Shown here one piece after another: positions 37,963 through 45,721 of a DNA stretch of 64,000 bases. The stretch is taken from assembly GCF_002848265.1 (NCBI RefSeq), contig NZ_CP025422.1, positions 3,006,727 to 3,070,726 of the forward strand. The letters are read 5' to 3'. The notes below the pieces were generated by a model. The model saw only the letters and a list, made by a program, of their open reading frames with translations, had not been told where the DNA came from and did not search any database. The translations under genes and the position numbers were made by a program. Position 1 is the first letter of the stretch. Each line of letters opens with the position of its first letter. The DNA is from Zhihengliuella sp. ISTPL4. GTDB lineage: Bacteria; Actinomycetota; Actinomycetes; Actinomycetales; Microbacteriaceae.

Positions 37963-39462
37963 ATGACCCGTACTATCCCGCACTTCGTGGGCGGATCGCA
38001 TGTCACCCCCGAAGACGGCCGTTTCGCCGACGTCTTCGACCCGAGCACCGGCGCTGTGCAGGCCCGGGTGCCGCTCGCGTCCGCGGAAGAGGTGCGCCGC
38101 GTCATCGGGAACGCCGAGGAGGCCCAGACCGAGTGGGCCGCGACCAACCCGCAGAAGCGCGCCCGCGTCCTCCTGCGGTTCCTCGACCTCGTGCAGCAGG
38201 AGATGACCTCGCTCGCCGAGCTCCTCGCCAGGGAGCACGGCAAGACCGTCGACGATGCGAAGGGCGACATCCAGCGTGGTCTTGAGGTCATCGAGTTCTC
38301 CGCCGGAGCCCCGCACCTGCTCAAGGGCGAGTATTCGACCGGGGTCGGAGCGGGCATCGACGTGTACTCGATGCGGCAGCCGCTCGGCGTCGTCGCGGCC
38401 ATCACGCCGTTCAACTTCCCCGCCATGATCCCGTTGTGGAAGGCCGGTCCCGCGCTCGCCGCCGGCAACGCCGTGGTCCTCAAGCCCAGCGAGCGCGACC
38501 CCTCCGTCCCCGTGCGCCTCGCCGAGCTGTTCCTCGAGGCGGGGCTGCCCGCCGGCGTCCTCAACGTAGTGCACGGCGACAAGGAGGCGGTCGACACGCT
38601 GCTCACCGACGACCGGATCCGTGCCGTCGGCTTCGTGGGCTCCACACCCATCGCCGAGTACATCTATGCCACCGCGGCTGCCCACGGCAAGCGGGCCCAG
38701 TGCTTCGGCGGCGCGAAGAACCACATGATCGTGATGCCGGACGCCGACCTCGACCAGGCCGTCGACGCCCTCATCGGCGCCGGCTACGGCTCCGCCGGCG
38801 AGCGGTGCATGGCCATCTCCGTCGCCGTGCCGGTCGGCGAGGAGACCGCGGACGCGCTTGCCGCCAAGCTCACCGAACGCGTCGCTCAGCTGCGCGTCGG
38901 GCCTTCCCTCGCGGCGGACGTCGACTACGGACCCCTGGTCACCCGCGCGGCGGTCGAGCGGGTCGAGGGCTACATCCAGCAGGGGATCGACGAGGGCGCG
39001 ACGCTGCTCGCCGACGGCCGCGGCTTCACGGTCGACGGGCACGAGGAGGGTTTCTACCTCGGACCGACCCTGTTCGATCACGTGACGACCGACATGGCGA
39101 TCTACCGCGAGGAGATCTTCGGCCCCGTGCTCGTGATCGCCCGCGCCGCCGACTACGAGGAGGCGCTGCGGATGGCCTCCGAGCACGAGTACGGCAACGG
39201 CGTCGCGATCTTCACGCGCGACGGCGACGCCGCCCGCGACTTCGCCGCTCGCGTCGAGGTCGGGATGGTGGGCGTGAACGTGCCCATCCCGGTGCCGATC
39301 GCCTACTACACGTTCGGCGGCTGGAAGCGCAGCGGCTTCGGCGACCTCAACCAGCACGGCGCCGATGCCTTCCGCTTCTACACGAAGACCAAGACCGTGA
39401 CGAGCCGCTGGCCGTCGGGGATCCGCGAGGGCGCGAGCTTCGTCATCCCCACCATGCACTAA
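37963..39462 (+). CDS. mmsA: CoA-acylating methylmalonate-semialdehyde dehydrogenase
   Basis: The 499-residue aldehyde dehydrogenase has the specific signs of MmsA: 'AITPFNFPAMIPLWKAGPALAAGNAVVLKPSERDP', 'CFGGAKNHMIVMPDADL', catalytic Cys282 in 'GSAGERCMAIS', and the C-terminal 'TFGGWKRSGFGDLNQHGADAFRFYTKTKTVTSRWP'. It converts methylmalonate semialdehyde to propionyl-CoA, NADH and CO2 at the end of valine breakdown. It is the first gene of the operon with the acyl-CoA dehydrogenase and mmsB. Its propionyl-CoA can be consumed by the prp enzymes about 5 kb upstream. Confidence 0.94.
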   Translation: MTRTIPHFVGGSHVTPEDGRFADVFDPSTGAVQARVPLASAEEVRRVIGNAEEAQTEWAATNPQKRARVLLRFLDLVQQEMTSLAELLAREHGKTVDDAKGDIQRGLEVIEFSAGAPHLLKGEYSTGVGAGIDVYSMRQPLGVVAAITPFNFPAMIPLWKAGPALAAGNAVVLKPSERDPSVPVRLAELFLEAGLPAGVLNVVHGDKEAVDTLLTDDRIRAVGFVGSTPIAEYIYATAAAHGKRAQCFGGAKNHMIVMPDADLDQAVDALIGAGYGSAGERCMAISVAVPVGEETADALAAKLTERVAQLRVGPSLAADVDYGPLVTRAAVERVEGYIQQGIDEGATLLADGRGFTVDGHEEGFYLGPTLFDHVTTDMAIYREEIFGPVLVIARAADYEEALRMASEHEYGNGVAIFTRDGDAARDFAARVEVGMVGVNVPIPVPIAYYTFGGWKRSGFGDLNQHGADAFRFYTKTKTVTSRWPSGIREGASFVIPTMH

Positions 39463-39471
39463 GGACACGCG

Positions 39472-40653
39472 ATGACCATGACCACCGTCACCACCACCGA
39501 TGAGGAGCGCGAGGCGATCCTCGACGCCGTGCGAGAGTTCGCCGATGCGGAGCTCGCCCCGTTCGCCGCCGAACGCGACGAGAAGCACCTGTTCCCGCGG
39601 GAGTCGCTGCAGCGCGGCGGCGAGCTCGGCCTCGGCGGGATCTACGTGAGCGAGGAGTTCGGCGGTACGGGGCTCACCCGCGTCGACACCGTCGCCATCT
39701 TCGAGGAGCTCGCCAAGGCCGACCCCGCCGTTGCCGCCTACATCTCCATCCACAACATGGTGGTGTGGATGATCGACACCTACGGCGACGACGAGCAGCG
39801 GTCGCGCTGGCTGCCGTCGCTGACCGCCATGCAGGAGTTCGGTGGCTACTGCCTCACGGAGCCGGGAGCCGGATCCGACGCGGCGAACATCGCGACCAGC
39901 GCCGTCCGCGAGGGCGACGAGTACGTGCTGACCGGGGTGAAGCAGTTCATCTCCGGAGCCGGTGAGGCCGCGGTGTACGTCGTCATGGCGCGGACCGGCG
40001 AGCCGGGAGCCCGGGGCATCAGCGCCTTCCTCGTCCCCGGCGACGCGGAGAACCTGAGCTTCGGTGCTCCGGAGAAGAAGATGGGGTGGCACGCGCAGCC
40101 CACCCGGCCCGTGATCATGGACGGCGTGCGGGTGCCGGCGTCCGCGATGCTCGGCGACGAGGGCCGCGGCTTCGCGATCGCGATGTCGGCGCTCAACGGC
40201 GGACGCCTCAACATCGCGGCGTGCTCGATCGGCGGTGCGCAGGCCGCGCTCGACAAAGCGGTGCAGTACGTGCATGAGCGCGTCGCGTTCGGGGAGCCGC
40301 TGGCGGAGAAGCAGTCGATCCTTTTCGCGATCGCCGACATGCGCACCGACCTGCAGGCCGCGCGGCTGATGATGCGTGACGGGGCGCAGGCGGTCGACGA
40401 GAAGGCGCCGGATGCGACGATGCGCTGCGCGATGGCCAAGCGCTTCGCGACCGACGCGGGCTTCGACGTGGCCAACCGCGCGCTCCAGCTGCACGGCGGC
40501 TACGGCTACCTGCAGGACTACGGCATCGAGAAGATCGTCCGCGACCTCCGCGTGCACCAGATCCTCGAGGGGACGAACGAGATCATGCGCCTCATCGTGG
40601 GGCGGGAGATGCTGCGACCCGCGGGGTCGGCGTCGATGCGGAGCGCGTCATGA
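39472..40653 (+). CDS. Acyl-CoA dehydrogenase, probably isobutyryl-CoA dehydrogenase
   Basis: The 393-residue protein has the standard acyl-CoA dehydrogenase regions: 'GGYCLTEPGAGSDAANIATSA' and 'KQFISGAGEAAVYVVMARTG' around the FAD, 'QAALDKAVQYVHERVAFGEPLAEKQ' and the C-terminal 'LQLHGGYGYLQDYGIEKIVRDLRVHQILEGTNEIMR' with catalytic Glu366. Between mmsA and mmsB the substrate is most likely isobutyryl-CoA from valine. Electrons pass to ETF, whose genes lie about 3.3 kb downstream. It starts nine bases after mmsA and overlaps mmsB. Confidence 0.92.
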   Translation: MTMTTVTTTDEEREAILDAVREFADAELAPFAAERDEKHLFPRESLQRGGELGLGGIYVSEEFGGTGLTRVDTVAIFEELAKADPAVAAYISIHNMVVWMIDTYGDDEQRSRWLPSLTAMQEFGGYCLTEPGAGSDAANIATSAVREGDEYVLTGVKQFISGAGEAAVYVVMARTGEPGARGISAFLVPGDAENLSFGAPEKKMGWHAQPTRPVIMDGVRVPASAMLGDEGRGFAIAMSALNGGRLNIAACSIGGAQAALDKAVQYVHERVAFGEPLAEKQSILFAIADMRTDLQAARLMMRDGAQAVDEKAPDATMRCAMAKRFATDAGFDVANRALQLHGGYGYLQDYGIEKIVRDLRVHQILEGTNEIMRLIVGREMLRPAGSASMRSAS

Positions 40654-41528
40654 CCCACGTGGCGTTCCTCGGGCTCGGGCACATGGGCCTGCCGATGGCG
40701 AAGAACCTCGTCGCCGCCGGACACGAGGTGCACGGCTTCGACCTCGTGCCCGCGGCGATCGAGGCTGCGGGGGCGGCAGGGATCTCCGTGGCGGCGAGCG
40801 GCGCGGAGGCGGTGGCGGACGCGGAGGTCGTGGTGACGATGTTCCCGGCGGGGAAGCACGTCATCGAGGCCTATCGCACCGAGCTGCTGGAGGCCGCGCG
40901 CCCCGGGACCCTGTTCATCGAGTCGTCCACCATCGCCGTGGACGAGGCGCGGGCCGCCCATGCCCTCGCGCTCGCGGCGGGCCACCGGCACATCGATGCT
41001 CCGGTCTCGGGCGGCGTGGTCGGGGCGGAGGCCGGGACCCTGGCGTTCATGGTCGGGGGTTCCGACGACGACTTCGCGGCGGCGCTTCCGCTGCTGGAGA
41101 TCATGGGGAAGCGCATCGTGCACTGCGGCGGACCGGGACTCGGACAGGCGGCGAAGGTCTGCAACAACATGGTGCTCGCGGTGTCGCAGATCGCCGTCGC
41201 CGAGGCCTTCGTGCTGGGCGAGCGGCTCGGGCTCGAGCATCAGGCGCTGTTCGATGTGGTCTCCCAGGCGTCGGGGCAGTGCTGGGCGCTCACCACGAAC
41301 TGCCCCGTCCCCGGCCCCGTGCCCACGAGCCCCGCGAACCGGGATTACCAGCCGGGGTTCGCGGGGGCCCTCATGGCGAAGGACCTCGGTCTCGCACTGC
41401 AGGCCATCGAGCAGACCTCGACCGACGCCCGGATGGGGCGGCTGGCGCAGGAGCTCTACGCCGCCTACGCCGCCGGCGAGGGCGCGACGCGCGACTTCTC
41501 CGGCATCATCACCGAGATCCGCGGCTGA
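40650..41528 (+). CDS. mmsB: 3-Hydroxyisobutyrate dehydrogenase
   Basis: The protein has 292 residues, normal for the family. The NAD-binding motif 'VAFLGLGHMGLPMAKNLVAAGHEVHGFD' opens the protein, 'FIESSTIAVDEAR' and 'DAPVSGGVVGAEAGTLAFMVGG' follow, and catalytic Lys169 is in 'GLGQAAKVCNNMVLA'. It oxidises 3-hydroxyisobutyrate to methylmalonate semialdehyde, the substrate of MmsA. The start overlaps the acyl-CoA dehydrogenase stop (ATGA). Confidence 0.94.
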   Translation: MTHVAFLGLGHMGLPMAKNLVAAGHEVHGFDLVPAAIEAAGAAGISVAASGAEAVADAEVVVTMFPAGKHVIEAYRTELLEAARPGTLFIESSTIAVDEARAAHALALAAGHRHIDAPVSGGVVGAEAGTLAFMVGGSDDDFAAALPLLEIMGKRIVHCGGPGLGQAAKVCNNMVLAVSQIAVAEAFVLGERLGLEHQALFDVVSQASGQCWALTTNCPVPGPVPTSPANRDYQPGFAGALMAKDLGLALQAIEQTSTDARMGRLAQELYAAYAAGEGATRDFSGIITEIRG

Positions 41529-41536
41529 CCCCGGCT

Positions 41537-41595
41537 TTCGAGTCGCGCGATTGGCGCCGAATCCGGCCGAAATGCAGCACATCGGGCGATTCGAA
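41537..41595. repeat. 59-bp dispersed repeat, copy C
   Basis: TTCGAGTCGC (41537-41546) and GCGATTCGAA (41586-41595) are terminal inverted repeats with one mismatch. The element is the same length as copy A and shares its first 15 bases with copy B. It separates mmsB from the enoyl-CoA hydratase gene and may fold into a hairpin that partly ends transcription. Confidence 0.6.
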
Positions 41596-41633
41596 GGGGA
41601 GGGTGGAAGACAAACGACAGGAAGGCGGCAGCG

Positions 41634-42410
41634 ATGACCGAGTACGAGACGATCCAGGTGGAGCAGCGCGGACGCGTGGGGTGGATCACCCTCCACCGTC
41701 CGGAGGCGCTCAACGCGCTGAACAGCCGGCTCGCCGAGGAGGTCACCGCGGCCGCGCAGGCCTTCGATGCGGATGACGGGATCGGGGCGATCATCCTGAC
41801 CGGCTCCGAGAAGGCCTTCGCGGCGGGTGCCGACATCAAGGAGATGGAGGGGATGTCCGCGGCGAAGATGCTCGAGACCGACCACTTCGGCGTCTGGCAC
41901 GACTTCGCCGCCGTGCGCACCCCGGTCATCGCGGCGGTCTCCGGATTCGCGCTCGGCGGCGGCTGCGAGCTGGCGATGATGTGCGACATCATCCTCGCCG
42001 CGGACACTGCGAAGTTCGGACAGCCGGAGATCAACCTCGGGGTGATCCCCGGCATGGGCGGCACGCAGCGGCTCATCCGCGCGGTCGGATACTACAAGGC
42101 CGCGGAACTCGTGCTGTCCGGCCGCTTCATGGGGGCCGAGGAAGCGGAGCGTTCCGGACTCGTGTCCCGCGTCGTCCCCGCGACGGACCTCCTGGCCGAG
42201 GCGACGACGCTGGCGGAGACGATCGCTTCGAAGTCGCTGCCGTCGGTCTACGCCGCCAAGGCCGCGCTCGATGCGGCGATGGAGACGACGCTGTCCGCCG
42301 GCCTCGATCACGAGAAGCAGGCGTTCGCGGCGCTGTTCGACACGCACGACCAGAAGGAGGGGATGGCGGCCTTCCGCGAGAAGCGCACGCCGGACTTCCA
42401 GAACCGCTGA
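41634..42410 (+). CDS. Enoyl-CoA hydratase
   Basis: The 258-residue crotonase-fold protein has the oxyanion-hole and Glu segments '[14 protein letters not shown]', '[47 protein letters not shown]'. The two Glu residues in 'GCELA' and 'PEINLG' match the catalytic pair of short-chain enoyl-CoA hydratases. In this setting it can hydrate methacrylyl-CoA in valine degradation, or crotonyl-CoA more generally. A dedicated 3-hydroxyisobutyryl-CoA hydrolase is not seen. It lies 105 bp after mmsB with a repeat element between them. Confidence 0.92.
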   Translation: MTEYETIQVEQRGRVGWITLHRPEALNALNSRLAEEVTAAAQAFDADDGIGAIILTGSEKAFAAGADIKEMEGMSAAKMLETDHFGVWHDFAAVRTPVIAAVSGFALGGGCELAMMCDIILAADTAKFGQPEINLGVIPGMGGTQRLIRAVGYYKAAELVLSGRFMGAEEAERSGLVSRVVPATDLLAEATTLAETIASKSLPSVYAAKAALDAAMETTLSAGLDHEKQAFAALFDTHDQKEGMAAFREKRTPDFQNR

Positions 42411-42415
42411 TCGCG

Positions 42416-42500
42416 GTTCACAACTCAGGAGGTCGAGTCGCGGAGCCGGCGTTCTGCGGTGTCGGGGCCCGGTCGGCCGCAATTCTCCTGAGTTGTGAAC
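42416..42500. repeat. CACAACT-armed intergenic hairpin, copy 2
   Basis: GTTCACAACTCAGGAG (42416-42431) and CTCCTGAGTTGTGAAC (42485-42500) are perfect 16-bp complements enclosing 53 bases. The design and length match the element at 29033-29112. It fills the gap between the convergent hydratase and YdeI-like genes, so it can work as a bidirectional terminator. Confidence 0.65.
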
Positions 42501-42503
42501 GGG

Positions 42504-42947
42504 TCAGCTGCGCAGAGACTCGACGATCTTCGCGATCCGGCGCTCGCGCGTCGCGTCCTGCTTGGCGTCGGCGACTGCCCTGGCGTGCTCCTTGCGGGCC
42601 GAGGGGGAGAGGGCGTCGAAGGCCGCCCGCACCGCGGGGTCGGCGTCGAGAGCGGCGGCCAGGGCGGCCGGCACCTCGACCGTCCGCTCGGCAGTGTCGA
42701 GCCGGATCACCGCGTCGACCTCCTGGTCGATCTCCACCCCGAGATCTGCGCGGGTCGCCTTGCTGAGCCCGATCATGTTCTCGCCGCCCATGCGGGCCAG
42801 GCGCAGGCGCGCGGTGCGGCCGCCGATGGTGACCGCCACCGGGAACGTCTTGCCCGCGCCGAAAGAGGCCACTTGCTCGTCGGTGAGGAGGATCGCCGCA
42901 GCGGGACCGCGACCGGTGAGGATGGTGTGCACGCGCAGTTCGCTCAT
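42504..42947 (-). CDS. DUF1905 / YdeI-like (OmdA) domain protein
   Basis: The 147-residue protein has a small N-terminal DUF1905 beta-barrel ('VHTILTGRGPAAAILLTDEQVASFG', 'GENMIGLSKATRADLGVEIDQEVDAVIRLD') and a helical C-terminal OmdA-type segment ('AFDALSPSARKEHARAVADAKQDATRERRIAKIVESLR'). The role is not established; relatives have been linked to bacteriocin or peptide tolerance. It overlaps the SRPBCC-like gene upstream by four bases, as part of a three-gene leftward operon with a MarR regulator. Confidence 0.82.
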   Translation of the reverse strand: MSELRVHTILTGRGPAAAILLTDEQVASFGAGKTFPVAVTIGGRTARLRLARMGGENMIGLSKATRADLGVEIDQEVDAVIRLDTAERTVEVPAALAAALDADPAVRAAFDALSPSARKEHARAVADAKQDATRERRIAKIVESLRS

Positions 42948-43258
42948 GCAGGAAGAGTACGCCCGCCGTCCTCGATCGCGGCGACCAGGGCGGTGTTGCG
43001 TTCGGCGATCTGCCGGTCCGTGAACCGATGCGGCGCGTCGATGTCGAACACCACGGAGCGCAGGCGGAACGGGATGCCGAAGTGCCGCGCGCGCCAGGTG
43101 ACCGTGGACCCCTCGGTGAACGCGCCGCCCGCAGGCTCCTCGATCATCGCCTCGTCGTAACGCGCCATGGACTGCAGATGCAGTTCCGGGTCCAGTGCGG
43201 CGGCGAAGACGAGCGGGCGGGGCGCCGCGATCACGGTCTCGAGCACGAAACGGGGCAT
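42944..43258 (-). CDS. Short SRPBCC-like protein with apparent internal deletion
   Basis: Only 104 residues are encoded. The first 80 match the N-terminal half of a ligand-binding SRPBCC protein ('MPRFVLETVIAAPRPLVFAAALDPELHLQSMARYDEAMI', 'GSTVTWRARHFGIPFRLRSV', 'DAPHRFTDRQ'). The next residues 'IAERNTALVAAIEDG' resemble the family's C-terminal helix, so roughly 50 residues of the beta-sheet normally in between appear to be missing without breaking the frame. The product may be non-functional. Its start shares a base with the marR stop and its end overlaps the YdeI-like gene, so translational coupling is intact. Confidence 0.65.
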   Translation of the reverse strand: MPRFVLETVIAAPRPLVFAAALDPELHLQSMARYDEAMIEEPAGGAFTEGSTVTWRARHFGIPFRLRSVVFDIDAPHRFTDRQIAERNTALVAAIEDGGRTLPA

Positions 43259-43794
43259 CAGAGCGGTTCGGGGAGGGGGCGCGGATCGATGAAGTCGCCC
43301 GCGTCGCGGCGCAGGCGGGCCACGATGGCGACGAGTTCCGCGGCGTCGGCGTCGTTCATGCCGGGGTCGGCGAACACGTCGGCGTTGAGGGCGGTCGTGG
43401 CGCGCTCGACGAGGTCACGCCCGGCCTCGGTCAGGGCGAGCATTGCGGCGCGCCCATCGTGAGGGTGCGGTTCGCGGACGACGAGGCCGTCGCGCACGAG
43501 CCGTTCGGCGGTGCTGGTGATGGTGGTGGCGTGGACCTGGAGGCGCGCGACGACGCTCGACAGGGGAAGTCGTCCGGCGCGGCTGAAGGCGAGCAGCCTC
43601 AACACCTCGTACCGCGCGAAGCTCAGCGCGAAGGGCTTGAGGGCCGCGTCGACGCGAGCGAGGAGGAGCTGCTGAGCACGCATCACCGAGGTGACCACCG
43701 TCATGCCGTCCGCGGCTTCGGTCCAGCCGTGCGCGATCCACTGCCGCTTCGCCTCGGCGAGCGGGTCGACGGGAAGCGGGCGGGGTCGGACCAC
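43258..43794 (-). CDS. MarR-family transcriptional regulator
   Basis: The 178-residue protein has the MarR winged helix: 'LSFARYEVLRLLAFSRAGRLPLSSVVARLQVHATTITSTAERLVRDGLVVREPHPHDGRAAMLALTEAGRDLVE'. The start is GTG at 43794; TACCGT (43806-43801) lies six bases upstream, indicating a leaderless transcript. It heads the operon with the SRPBCC-like and YdeI-like genes, which it probably controls. Confidence 0.88.
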   Translation of the reverse strand: MVRPRPLPVDPLAEAKRQWIAHGWTEAADGMTVVTSVMRAQQLLLARVDAALKPFALSFARYEVLRLLAFSRAGRLPLSSVVARLQVHATTITSTAERLVRDGLVVREPHPHDGRAAMLALTEAGRDLVERATTALNADVFADPGMNDADAAELVAIVARLRRDAGDFIDPRPLPEPL

Positions 43795-43863
43795 GTCTCT
43801 ACGGTACCGGGGGAGGCCGCCCTCGACGGCCAGCGGCGAGTCGAGTGATCGAACTGTCGACTA

Positions 43864-43946
43864 TGTATACATTCGCCGCCGAAACTTGGGGCGCAGCCTG
43901 CGGATCCCTCTGTCTTTGGCTACATAGAAGAGCGTGCGGATAGACT
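43864..43946. promoter_or_regulatory. TGTATACA palindrome and etf operon promoter
   Basis: A perfect TGTATACA (43864-43871) sits in the marR/etfB divergent region; the same palindrome overlaps the promoter of the prp-linked gntR gene. Downstream, TTGGCT (43916-43921) and TAGACT (43941-43946) form a possible promoter with a long 19-bp spacer, placing transcription start near 43953. The palindrome is about 85 bp upstream of that start, so it could act in activation or on another start. Confidence 0.5.
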
Positions 43947-43969
43947 CAGCGTGTCGTGAGGAGCATTCG

Positions 43970-44746
43970 ATGAAGATCTTCGTCCTGGTCAAAGAGGTGC
44001 CGGACACCTATGGCGATCGCACGTTGAATCTGGAGACCGGCCTCGCCGATCGCGGCGCCGGGGATGTGGTCCTCGACGAGATCACGGAGCGCGCCCTCGA
44101 GGCGGCCCTCTCCTACGCCGACAAGAACGACGGTACCGAGGTCGTGGCCCTCACGATGGGCCCGGAAAGCTCGACGGCCTCCGTGCGACGCGCCCTCGCG
44201 ATCGGTGCCGCGTCCGCGATCCACATCGTCGACGAGGAGCTCGTCGGCGCCGACCTCACCCTCACCGCGGAGGTGCTCGCCGCCGCGATCCGCCGAGGCG
44301 CCCCCGACCTCGTCATCACCGGCAACCTGTCCACCGACGGCGCCGGCGGCGTCCTTCCCGCGATGCTCGCCGAGCACCTCGGCTGGGCGCAGGCCACCGC
44401 CCTCACCGCGGTCGAGATCACGGGCGAGGGCGTCGCCGGCACCCGCGCCGCCGACGCGGGAAGTCAGCAGGTGACCGCGCCGCTCCCCGCCGTGATCTCC
44501 ATCACCGAAGCGCTCCCGGACGCGCGGTTCCCGAACTTCAAGGGCATCATGGCGGCGAAGAAGAAGCCGCTGGAGGTGCTGTCCCTCGCCGACCTCGACG
44601 TCTCGGCCGACCCCGCGCTCGCTCCGCGCACCATCATGACCGCCGTCTCCGAGAAGCCCCCGCGGGCGGGCGGCGTCAAGATCACCGACGAGGGCGATGC
44701 CGCCGAGAAGCTCGTCGAGTTCCTCGTGCAGAACAGGCTGGTGTGA
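43970..44746 (+). CDS. etfB: Electron transfer flavoprotein beta subunit
   Basis: The 258-residue protein shows the ETF-beta pattern: '[20 protein letters not shown]', '[19 protein letters not shown]', '[47 protein letters not shown]' and the recognition-loop area '[25 protein letters not shown]'. It binds AMP and docks acyl-CoA dehydrogenases. ATG 43970 is chosen because GAGGAG lies six bases upstream; an earlier in-frame ATG at 43934 has no such site. Its stop is one base before the etfA start. Confidence 0.95.
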   Translation: MKIFVLVKEVPDTYGDRTLNLETGLADRGAGDVVLDEITERALEAALSYADKNDGTEVVALTMGPESSTASVRRALAIGAASAIHIVDEELVGADLTLTAEVLAAAIRRGAPDLVITGNLSTDGAGGVLPAMLAEHLGWAQATALTAVEITGEGVAGTRAADAGSQQVTAPLPAVISITEALPDARFPNFKGIMAAKKKPLEVLSLADLDVSADPALAPRTIMTAVSEKPPRAGGVKITDEGDAAEKLVEFLVQNRLV

Positions 44747-44747
44747 C

Positions 44748-45719
44748 ATGGCGTACCCCGAGAACCCGATCCTCGTGCTCCTCGACGTCGACCCGTCCGG
44801 CGACCTCGCCAGCAGCACCGCCGGACTCCTCGGCGCGGCGGCGGGCATCGGCACCCCGGTCGCGCTGATCGTCGGTGGTGCTGAGGCCGCGGTCGCCAGG
44901 GCCGCGGAGGCCGGAGCCGCCGTCGTGCTCACGGCTGAGGGCGACCCGTCCGTGCTCACGGTCCCGATCGTCGACGCGCTGCAGGCCGCCGCCGCGCAGG
45001 TGCAGCCCGCGGCTGTCCTCATCTCGAACTCGATCTCCGGGCGCGATGTCGCCGGCCGGTTCGCGGTGCGGACGAAGAGTGCGCTCGCCGTGGATGCGGT
45101 CGGGGTCTCCCGCGACGATGAGGGCATCATCGCCCACCACTCGGTCTACGGCGGGGCGTACCTCGTCGACGCCGCCGCGACGTACGGCACGCTCGTGGTC
45201 ACGCTGCGCCAGGGCGCGGTGGAGGCGAGGGCCGAGGCGGTCGCCTCCCCGCAGGTCGAGCAGCTCGCGGTCACCCCGTCCGGAGCGGCCGCCGCGACGG
45301 CGGGGCCCGTCGAGACGGTCGAGGCCACCTCATCCCGTCCCGAGCTGCGCGGTGCGACCCGCGTCGTCTCCGGCGGGCGCGGTCTCGCCTCGAAGGAGAA
45401 GTTCGTCCTCGTCGAGGAGCTGGCCGACGCGCTCGGCGCGGCCGTCGGCGCCTCGCGCGCGGCGGTCGACGCGGGGTACATCCCGCAGTCCCACCAGGTC
45501 GGGCAGACCGGCGTCTCCGTCTCGCCGCAGCTGTATGTCGCGCTGGGGATCTCCGGCGCGATCCAGCACCGCGCCGGCATGCAGACCTCGAAGAACATCG
45601 TGGCGATCAACAAGGACCCGGAGGCGCCGATCTTCGATGTGGCCGACTTCGGCATCGTCGGCGACGTGTTCACGATCGTCCCGCAGGTGATCGCCGCGCT
45701 CGAGGCGCGGAAGAAGTAG
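44748..45719 (+). CDS. etfA: Electron transfer flavoprotein alpha subunit
   Basis: The 323-residue protein has the C-terminal FAD domain of ETF-alpha: '[39 protein letters not shown]', '[57 protein letters not shown]'. With etfB it carries electrons from acyl-CoA dehydrogenases, such as the one at 39472, toward the quinone pool. Only two bases separate it from the next gene, a b-type cytochrome. Confidence 0.95.
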   Translation: MAYPENPILVLLDVDPSGDLASSTAGLLGAAAGIGTPVALIVGGAEAAVARAAEAGAAVVLTAEGDPSVLTVPIVDALQAAAAQVQPAAVLISNSISGRDVAGRFAVRTKSALAVDAVGVSRDDEGIIAHHSVYGGAYLVDAAATYGTLVVTLRQGAVEARAEAVASPQVEQLAVTPSGAAAATAGPVETVEATSSRPELRGATRVVSGGRGLASKEKFVLVEELADALGAAVGASRAAVDAGYIPQSHQVGQTGVSVSPQLYVALGISGAIQHRAGMQTSKNIVAINKDPEAPIFDVADFGIVGDVFTIVPQVIAALEARKK

Positions 45720-45721
45720 CC

